From positions 23,081,600-23,145,599 of the forward strand of contig NW_020654810.1 of the NCBI RefSeq assembly GCF_003589595.1: a stretch of 64,000 nt of DNA, in the 5' to 3' direction. This DNA is from Hyposmocoma kahamanoa (taxonomy: Eukaryota > Arthropoda > Insecta > Lepidoptera > Cosmopterigidae). A program made the translations under genes and the position numbers. The notes under the pieces are model-generated. The model was not told the origin of the DNA. It worked only from the letters and a program-made list of their open reading frames with translations, and did no database searches. Shown piece after piece: positions 57,401-64,000 of this stretch. How positions within the stretch are numbered: position 1 is the first letter of the stretch; every line of letters starts with the position of its first letter.

Positions 57401-60400
57401 TTTTCGGAATTTATGTACGAAGTTTAACTTCAAATTTACCATGGGCTTTTCGGGGAAGGAAAACGTGAAGAAATCTGTAGATCGAAGAAGGGTCACGACT
57501 CTCGGAAAACGTGTGAGGACACACACACTCGAACACACAAACACTCATAAACATGCAGCATAATAGGTACACCTATTGTTCGATTACGTAACTTAAAATA
57601 TAGCCATAGTTAATTGGTTTTTATTTTCAACTAAGCATTTCTTTTGTCGTCAAAAAAACGTCGTTGAAAAAACCAAATATAAAAACACGACAACAAACAC
57701 GGAAATAGTGCTCTAGTTCGTGCCGTGGCTTAGTTGGTATAGCGTCTCGCACGGTATGCTAGAAGACGTCGGTTCGAATCCGGCCGGATCGAAGGAATTT
57801 TTTCTGAGTTTTCGATCTTTGTATTGATAATTATAACAAACTAGTGGAGTAATTTCACTTAAAAAATAATTGAATATCAATTCAGTAAAAATTTAAATAC
57901 AATGCATAGCGACATCTCTAGCCAGGGCTGGTAGCTGTAAATTTATCTAACTGGGTGTCGAAATACTTAAGATTTGTCATAGATGGCGCTACGGCTAAAA
58001 AGTCGTTGAAAAACCATTTGGTTTTTCAACGACTTTTTAGCCGTAGCTTTGTATTTACAAAGACACGACAACAAGCACATAGAAAATTTCGTGAGGTCCG
58101 CTGGTTCGTTTCGTGGCTTAGTTGGTATAGCGTCTGCCACGGAATGCTAGAAGACGTCAGTTCGAATCCGGCCGGATCGAAGGAATTTTTTTTGAGTGTT
58201 CGAGCTTTGTATTAATATATCCTACATTATTTCTCTCGTGAGTTTGGATGTAATTTGTGGTTGTTTATGTGTGTGTCCATGGCACCCGCGACACAGGGTT
58301 TCTCTAGTGCGGGGCAATGTTGAGTGTGTGCGTTAATAATTATAACAAACTAGTGGCGTAATTTCACATAAATAATAATTGAATATCAATTCCATAAAAA
58401 TTTAATTCTTGTTGCTACTTGCTTTGCTTCCCACGAGACAGACGAAGCCTAGTGTAGGGATCATAGTTCAAATATTAAAATTGTTAACCCTAAGTTATGG
58501 TAAATAAATAAAATAAATTTCTAATTACAGTCTGTGAGCCAGTTAGGGCATGCACTGTGCGCGTCTCGACTGCAAGAATGTTCGCTCGTGCACGTGTATT
58601 GGCCTCGAGAGCTGTGCGCTTTGCTAAGGGACGACGTCGTATTAGTGGACAGCCCTGGAGTCGATGTTACGCCGAATCTCGACGAGTGGATCGACAAGTA
58701 CTGCCTCGACGCGGACGTGTTTGTGCTCGTCGCCAATGCCGAGTCTACGCTTATGGTTACCGTAAGTGTTACATGTACACCGTCAATAATAAATTTAAAA
58801 AAAGTACTTGGTATCAGCAAGGTATGCCATATGCCTGGTTACAAATATAATTTTAAAAGTTTAATATGCGGTATAAAATACCGGAATGTGAATTTAACTG
58901 CCTCTGTGGCCGAATGGTTACCATGCCGGACTGCCACGCAGAGATCCCAGGTTCGATACCTAGACCGGGACAAATATTTGTATGGCCTACATTTATTTCG
59001 CTCGTGAGTTTGGGTGTAAATTGTGGTTGTCTATATGTATATCCATGACACCCGCGACACAGGGTTTCCCTAGTGCAGGGCTATGTTAAGTGTATAAATT
59101 AGTCTTTATTAGGTATAAGGCTGTACCTACATTCAAATGAATGTGAATCGGTCTATAAAAATTATAAATGTAAAATACCGGAATGTAAATTAGATTTTCT
59201 AAGGTATAAGACAGATTATTACTTTCAGATGAATGCGAGTCGATCTTTAAAAGTTTATAATATAAGGTATGAAATACCGGAATGTGAATTTGTCTCTATA
59301 AATCACGAGGCATTAATAGTGAAATGGTGCTTATAAGACATAAGGCAGAATCCTACATTCAGATGAATGTGAATCGTTCTTTGAAATTTAAAGCATGAGG
59401 TATAAAATACCGGATTGTGAGTTTGTCTTTATAAAGTATAAGGCAGATTTTTTTTAATATGCAGTGACGGGACAAACAAATTGAGCTACACGCCTGTCTA
59501 TAACAGTTGCAGTGCCACTCAGAGCTTTAAGTCGCAAAGATCTGAATTCCATTGCCACTGCACCAGTCACCCTGAGATATTAGTTGACAAATCCCATGTG
59601 CCTGTAATTTCACCAGCAAAACCGGAACGTAGTAATGCTCACATTACTGTTTGGCGGCAGAAATTGGTAAGGTGGCAGTACTTCCCTTGTGGAGGTCTTT
59701 CACAAGGAGAGCTCTACTGCTACTTAGAGTGATACGACAGACGAATGGCTTTCGGTCTTTAAAAGTTATATTATTATTTTGTTTAAGTAAGGTATGAAAT
59801 ACCGGAATGCGAATTTTAGCAGACATAACTATGTTACGGGAATGTTATATAGTAGATTGTACAACAAATGCGTAAAACGCGTCATTTTACCCGAGACGAG
59901 TATATACTACTAGATACTTAAGTCGAGAGTAAAATGGGTTTTGTGAACGAGTTGAGAGAGAGAAATTAAACAAAAATTACAAATAAACGATTTTTTAATT
60001 GAAATTGAATGTAAAATTACAACAATTAGACATATTTAATGTGATGTTTTTTTATTTTATGCACTCGAGCATAAAATCCTATTTTATGCAGCCTACACCC
60101 AGCATAAATACGAACTTTAAGAGCATGAGAAGTGAAAAATGTATTAATGTGTTTGTTTTGCAGGAGAAAAATTTCTTTCACAAAGTTTCGACAAAGATAT
60201 CACAACCAAACATTTTCATACTCAACAATCGATGGGACGCATCCGCATCCGAACCAGAGTACTTGGAGCAGGTAAGGTAACTTTATTTACATACTTAGCT
60301 CATTTGTTTTTATGATTATCAAGTGATGGGAAGTACAAATCGTGCATCTGGTGGTAAGCAACACGCTTGTCCATAACTATTGCAGTGGCAATCATGGCAA

Positions 60401-60953
60401 AGGTCTGAGGAGCATTGCCACTGCGCACATCATTTAAGACCTAAAATTAGCAAGTCCCATGTGGACTGTTGTCCAGAACTAGATCACAAATAGTTTGTCT
60501 CATTTTGAGTTACATGGATATCTTTTAATTTTGTCTTACAATATTCTAACGATGGTTTTATTGACATGTATTGAATCAAATTTTACGTTAAGTAATAGCA
60601 TAATCTTGAATTTCACGTATTTTGAGTTACAACATTATTGAAATAGCAGTGCGATGTATTCAAGATTATGCTATTATAGAGTATTCATATGTATTTATTG
60701 CGAAAATACTCCACTTGTTTGTTATTATTATTGTTAAAAAGGACCACAAAGAATAAACATGATTATTCAATAAAAGACAGTCTTGCTATTTGGTCTGCCT
60801 AGGTCCGCACGCAACATGCAAACCGATGCGTGGACTTTCTGTCGCGCGAGCTTCGCGTCTGCACGCCCAAAGAAGCCGAGGAGCGCATCTTCTTCATCTC
60901 CGCCAAAGAGGCGCTGCTCACGCGCATGCGGGAGAGAGAGAAGCCAGTCTCGT
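48199..60953 (+). CDS. Marf: mitofusin (Marf), first six coding exons; 3' part beyond the window
   Basis: Outer-membrane mitochondrial fusion GTPase. Exons 48199-48403, 52541-52667, 55650-55812, 58531-58761, 60164-60271 and 60803-60953 give 328 residues, all GT-AG with matching phases. Around residues 40-68 it has [20 protein letters not shown], the conserved N-terminal helix. GTPase motifs are the P-loop GRTSNGKST (110-118), split by intron 2; HTT in the switch I region (135-137); DSPG (205-208); NNRWD (263-267); and FISAKE near 313. The HR1, transmembrane and HR2 parts of the ~800-residue protein are not present. Introns hold broken minisatellites and many TEs; coding exons are intact. Confidence 0.95.
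48404..52540. other. mitofusin intron 1
   Basis: 4.1 kb, AT-rich. The motif around AACATTTCGGGCCCTTTGCA (49867) is a diverged copy of the one near 15474. GCTAGCACGACAAGGTTGAT (49711) is an inverted relative of a segment near 40977. No coding or RNA gene recognised. Confidence 0.55.
52541..52667 (+). CDS. Marf: mitofusin exon 2
   Basis: Acceptor TTGCAG and donor GTAAGC. Encodes [20 protein letters not shown] then KVAFFG and half of the Arg codon of the P-loop. Confidence 0.95.
52934..53562. mobile_element. PIF/Harbinger-type non-autonomous element, 629 bp
   Basis: Ends GGCGATTAACGCACTGTACCGC and GCGGTGCAGTGTGTTAATCGCC are inverted. The flanks GTA/TTA are a 3-bp duplication with one change; the minisatellite unit supplies the empty-site sequence (AAGTTAGATTGG). 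GC-rich ends, no transposase. Confidence 0.85.
53586..54965 (+). pseudogene. 5'-truncated R1-clade LINE, 3' end
   Basis: The frame at about 53683-53960 encodes [40 protein letters not shown] and [14 protein letters not shown] (a Cys/His cluster). This is the C-terminus of ORF2 of R1/TRAS/SART-type LINEs. A frameshift or deletion follows near 53960, and the tail near 54010-54230 reads on in other frames. A long 3'UTR ends at an A-run (54958-54964). GACCGATAAGTTGG/GACCGATAGGTTGG flank it, but this is also the minisatellite unit. Confidence 0.75.
55151..55431 (-). repeat. dispersed repeat X copy in the minisatellite
   Basis: The minus strand runs AGTAGCAGTAGAACTCCTCG to GCGCACGACTTCGTCCCGTC, then a T-rich end on the plus strand. 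Nearly full length. Confidence 0.75.
55650..55812 (+). CDS. Marf: mitofusin exon 3 (P-loop)
   Basis: Acceptor TTGCAG; encodes [20 protein letters not shown] and [16 protein letters not shown]. Donor GTATTT, phase 0. Confidence 0.95.
55816..57700. other. mitofusin intron 3, mostly unassigned
   Basis: Contains an 'AACCGACTTC' repeat remnant (56822-57017, minus). The ORF on the minus strand at 57188-57544 shows no recognisable domain. Confidence 0.5.
57708..57850 (+). mobile_element. SINE family A copy
   Basis: CCGTGGCTTAGTTGGTATAG, GGTTCGAATCC, then GGATCGAAGGAATTTTTTCT and TAATTATAACAAACTAGTGG. Confidence 0.85.
57988..58047. repeat. perfect 29-bp inverted repeat between two SINE-A units
   Basis: Left arm 57988-58016 starts GCTACGGCTAAAAAGTCG; right arm 58019-58047 is its exact complement, with a 2-nt centre. 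It joins the 3' extension of one SINE-A unit to the 5' extension of the next. Confidence 0.95.
58095..58365 (+). mobile_element. SINE family A copy split by a SINE-B tail
   Basis: The head has CGTGGCTTAGTTGGTATAGC and a B-box variant (AGTTCGAATCC). The tail GAGCTTTGTATTAATA is interrupted at 58216-58337 by a headless SINE-B and resumes AATAATTATAACAAACTAG. Confidence 0.83.
58531..58761 (+). CDS. Marf: mitofusin exon 4 (DSPG motif)
   Basis: 77 codons; encodes [16 protein letters not shown] and [20 protein letters not shown]. Acceptor TTACAG, donor GTAAGT. Confidence 0.95.
58891..59094 (+). mobile_element. SINE family B, full-length
   Basis: AACTGCCTCTGTGGCCGAATGG to GCTATGTTAAGTGTATAAA, with GGTTCGATACC as the B-box variant. 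Confidence 0.85.
59457..59735 (-). repeat. dispersed repeat X copy
   Basis: Near full-length minus-strand copy from AGTAGCAGTAGAGCTCTCCT to the CCCGTCACTGC end. Confidence 0.78.
60164..60271 (+). CDS. Marf: mitofusin exon 5 (NNRWD motif)
   Basis: 36 codons; encodes [20 protein letters not shown] and [16 protein letters not shown]. Acceptor TTGCAG, donor GTAAGG. Confidence 0.95.
60320..60462 (-). repeat. dispersed repeat X, partial
   Basis: Diverged second half of the repeat (minus strand), in mitofusin intron 5. Confidence 0.6.
60803..60953 (+). CDS. Marf: mitofusin exon 6
   Basis: Acceptor GCCTAG; encodes [19 protein letters not shown] and [19 protein letters not shown]. Donor GTGAGT, phase 1. 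The last exon found; the next lies beyond 64000. Confidence 0.93.
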
Positions 60954-61306
60954 GTGAGTACATTGCGGCATACAGATTCTCCAAAATTTGAACAATTGTT
61001 TTTGTTGAGAACGAACTTAAACAAGTGGTTAAATTAAAATTATTTCTATGCCGTCATACCTCGTATGTGATTTGAACGTTTTTCAAAAGAACAAAAAGTG
61101 TGTACTAAAATATACTAAACACATGTTTTTTTGCATTAAATTACATTATACCTCTATTAGGTGCTATATTATGAAATACATATCGACTGTGAACTGGCAA
61201 CCGGTACTATCTTAATTTTGACAACTTTACATTGACTTTACAGAAAAAAAATTGTCATTTATATAGCATCTGGTTTATTAAACAAAAATACGTAGTGTTC
61301 TTCTTA

Positions 61307-61525
61307 GGGTCGTATTCCAGAACTGTACTCAATGCTCAAGTCAGGATTTGAGCAGACTTGAGTATGATTTCTAGTGCTTTGAATCATGCTCAAGTCAGGA
61401 TTGCACTGGAAACACAAGCATTGGAAATACGACCCTAATGGCAGGGACTTGAGTATCATTTTCAGTGCTCACTGCAATACTCAAGTCCTGACTTGATAAA
61501 TGAGTAGAGTTCTAGAATACGACTC
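61307..61525. mobile_element. PIF/Harbinger-type MITE, copy 2
   Basis: GGGTCGTATTCCAGAACTG and AGTTCTAGAATACGACTC are inverted, with TTA on both sides (61304-61306, 61526-61528). Longer inside than copy 1 at 13608-13773. Confidence 0.9.
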
Positions 61526-61949
61526 TTAGTGTGTCGACTCTGACGTTTATATTTGAGAACCAGTTCTCAGCGACTGACACTACATTGTCAGTGGCGTTGT
61601 ACAGGTCCTCGCCTGTGCAGGTGTAGGCACGTAAGACATGACAAAAGATGTGCCATAGTCTGGGGAAAGACACCACAAATACATGCGCTTTCAGAGCTGT
61701 AACCCCACCTATGTATGCTCTCCTTGCTTCGGCCGACTTGGGTCCGCAGTCTATTTAAAGACTTCCAAGTGTGCCAAGGTACATTAAGGATTTCAAGGAG
61801 GATTTAAAATTAACATTTCGCAAATTTTAAATACGCTTTTATAGGTTATGTAAGGAAACCCGCTAGTGTGACTCAATTTCATTCAATTAATTAATCGATT
61901 TGTAGTTGGCAGTAAAATTGGCCATCACTAAACCGTCTATGGTCAGGTA

Positions 61950-64000
61950 ATTATTATTATTATTATCAATTAATACACTAGCAGCTCTGCGAGCTGATGC
62001 GTGTATATCACTGCACTTGTATATTATTAGTTTCCAAAATGTTTATCAAGTCTAGCTTTGAAACTGTTCACTGTCTGTGCACTAATAACAGTTTCTGGGA
62101 GCGAATTCCACAAGTTCACAACGCGAAATGGTAAGAAGTGTTTTCTAGGGTTGCTAGCACACGGAGGCATGTTTAACTTTAGAGAGTGGCCTCTCAATTG
62201 ATGATTATGATTCAATATGTACATATTTTGCATATTGCGCACATTGTAGAACCCATTGAGTATTTTGTAAGTCTCTATGAGATCTCCTCGGTTCCTTCGC
62301 TGCTCCAAAGTAGTTAATTTTAGTTCATGGAGGCGCTCTTCGTAAGATAAGTTTTTTAAAGACTGAACCATTTTCGTTGCTCTCCTTTGTACTTTCTCCA
62401 ACATAAGAATGTCCTTTTTGAAATAAGGACACCAAATTTGAAAAGCATATTCCAATAATGGACGTATATATGTTTTGTATATTTGGATAAATAACTCCTT
62501 AGTAATATTGTAAAATGCTTTTCTTATCATGTACATCATAGAATTAGCTCTTCTGGTTATGGTTATGATGTGTACGTCCCATTTAAGGTTACTGGTTATT
62601 GTAACACCAAGATCTTTTTGTGCATTAACAGCCTGAAGAGTTATGTTATCCACAGTATAACCAAGTTTCGGATTACTATTTCCAATATGCAATACTGTAC
62701 ACTTTGTAGCATTCAATGAAAGAAGCCAGAGTTTTGTCCATTGTACAATGCGGTCCAAATCCTGTTGTATGGTATTGTGAGCTATTAGAGGGTTTCCTAT
62801 AAGCTTGGTATCATCTGCATATATTGACAGGTCTGACTGAATGACATTCTTTAAGTCTGTGATGAAGATAACAAACAGAATTGGCCCAAGGACCGATCCT
62901 TGTGGGACGCCACTGTGAACGTCAAAATCATCTGACAGAGTATCACCTACTCTTACTTTAAACTTTCTGTCACTTAGGAAGTTCTCAATCCACTTTAGGA
63001 GCTGTCCACGGATTCCAAGGTGACTGAGTTTCGCAATTAGCCTTTTAATAGGGACTTGGTCAAATGCCTTCTCAAAGTCTAGATATATCACATCAGTAGG
63101 GTGGCGCTTATCCCAGTTGTGTGTCCATTTGTCAAGGCACGTGAGAAGATTCGTAACTGTAGATCTCTTTGGTACGAAGCCATGCTGTTCATCTACGATA
63201 ATGTTCTCCACATTGATAAAAGTTCTTAGCTCAGCTGCCACAATCTTCTCCATAACCTTACAAACAATGCTCGTCAAACTTATGGGACGGTAATTAACAG
63301 CAACATACTTGTCACCTTTTTTATATATGGGAGTAACATGTGCCTTTTTCCACTGTTGTGGTAATCGTCCATTAGTAAATGATAAATTCATAATGTGCGC
63401 TAACTGCTGGCTTAAAACATTGCTACATTTTTTTAATAATATTGCCGGCAAGGCATCTGGTCCCATAGCAGTAGAGTCATTGAAAGTTTTTAAAGCTTTG
63501 GCTACTTTCTCTGGTGTGAAGGTCAGCAGTTCTATTGTATTTACTACTCTTGGCATTTGTACTTCTGGGATTGACACATTTGAGGGTTCTATTACAAAAG
63601 ATTTTTCGAATTGACGAGCAAATAAGTTGGCGATTATCTTTTGGTCACAAGTAATATTTCCACTATCATCTTTTAACAACATGGGAACCGAAACTGTTGA
63701 GTGCAATTGTTGTCGTACGTAAGAATAAAATGTTTTAGGTCCACTTTTTACAATCCCTTTTTCAAACTCCATTCTGAGCTTCCGGACTTTATTTACCAAT
63801 TGGTTATTAACCTTCCTATATGCTTTATATGCAGCTTCAGAACCGTTTTGGGTGTACTGTTTCCACAGATCCATTTTGTGATCGACTTCATCTAATATTT
63901 GTTGATTAATCCACGGTTTATTGACATTAGGTCTTTTAAATTTAGTTTTCAAGGGAATGTTTTTTTCAATAGCACTATGAATTTTTTGTGAAAAATTTGT
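61950..64000 (-). mobile_element. CR1/Daphne-like LINE, ORF2 open, running off the right edge
   Basis: The minus-strand frame is open from the window edge to the stop at 62027-62029; translation continues upstream of position 63952 without a stop. It encodes the region before the RT (KPWINQQILDEVDHKMDLWK), then the RT proper: TAMGPDALPAILLKK, VNYRPISLTSIVCKVMEKIV, DEQHGFVPKRSTVTNLL, YLDFEKAFDQVP, GVPQGSVLGPILF and SIYADDTKLI (catalytic YADD). The C-terminus has RNRGDLIETYKILNGFYNVR and RVVNLWNSLPE. The endonuclease is outside the window. The 3' end is an (ATA)n-type tail near 61950-61970. It lies antisense in a mitofusin intron. Confidence 0.88.

Larger units (their letters stand above)
58866..59820. 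repeat. ~110-bp tandem repeat (GGTATGAAATACCGGAATGTG) broken by two insertions
   Basis: The core GGTATRAAATACCGGAATGTG occurs near 58870, 59170 (variant), 59265, 59399 (variant) and 59791, each with GAATGTGAATCG-TCTTTAAA-type spacers. A SINE-B (58891-59094) and a repeat X copy (59457-59735) interrupt the array. In mitofusin intron 4. Confidence 0.75.

Noticed and set aside
58557..58850. 97-codon Arg-rich open frame
   Set aside because: An alternative frame of mitofusin exon 4.

Overview
This is a eukaryotic nuclear window, about 36% GC by eye, with split genes in long introns packed with transposable elements. It is almost certainly from an insect, most likely a moth or butterfly (Lepidoptera). 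Evidence: the thioredoxin reductase ends in Ser-Cys-Cys-Ser (the insect selenocysteine-free form), the four host genes have close insect relatives, and the RTE, R1, mariner, hAT, Harbinger and P-like debris plus two tRNA-derived SINE families look lepidopteran. No species can be named. There are no bacterial genes, CRISPR arrays, rRNA genes or convincing functional tRNA genes.

Layout. (1) 496-5180, minus strand: a complete 5-exon short-chain dehydrogenase, a sniffer/carbonyl-reductase homologue (246 aa). (2) 5021-38491, plus strand: a complete thioredoxin reductase with 7 shared exons and two alternative first exons, cytosolic (5021-5033) and mitochondrial (5330-5429). Both join exon 2 in the same phase. 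The cytosolic start lies inside sniffer intron 1 and the mitochondrial exon lies just upstream of the sniffer start, so two redox-protection genes are interleaved head to head. The gene reaches about 35 kb because of TE-filled introns; its second intron alone is 20.8 kb. (3) 38492-45300: the TrxR 3'UTR with a degenerate ~45-bp repeat, a hAT-type element, and three deletion derivatives of a P-like transposon that each retain a THAP-domain exon. (4) 45301-46832, minus: a complete 3-exon BCL7-family gene (135 aa, SWI/SNF subunit). (5) 48199-60953, plus: the first six coding exons (328 aa, the GTPase domain) of a mitofusin (Marf); the rest lies beyond the right edge. (6) 61950-64000, minus: a CR1/Daphne-like LINE with an uninterrupted reverse transcriptase frame running off the window.

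All splice junctions of the four host genes were checked by phase: every exon set closes in frame with GT-AG borders. TE calls rest on terminal inverted repeats and target-site duplications read directly from the sequence: 8 bp for hAT and P-like, TTA/TAA for PIF/Harbinger, TA for Tc1/mariner. A 10-base N run (37819-37828) marks an assembly gap in the last TrxR intron.

The most interesting parts are the interleaved sniffer/TrxR locus with a CRE/Maf-type site upstream of the cytosolic TrxR start, the family of THAP-exon-bearing P-like elements, repeated CTCF-like cores carried by dispersed repeats, two perfect inverted repeats, and two minisatellites in mitofusin introns that have been repeatedly broken by TE insertions.
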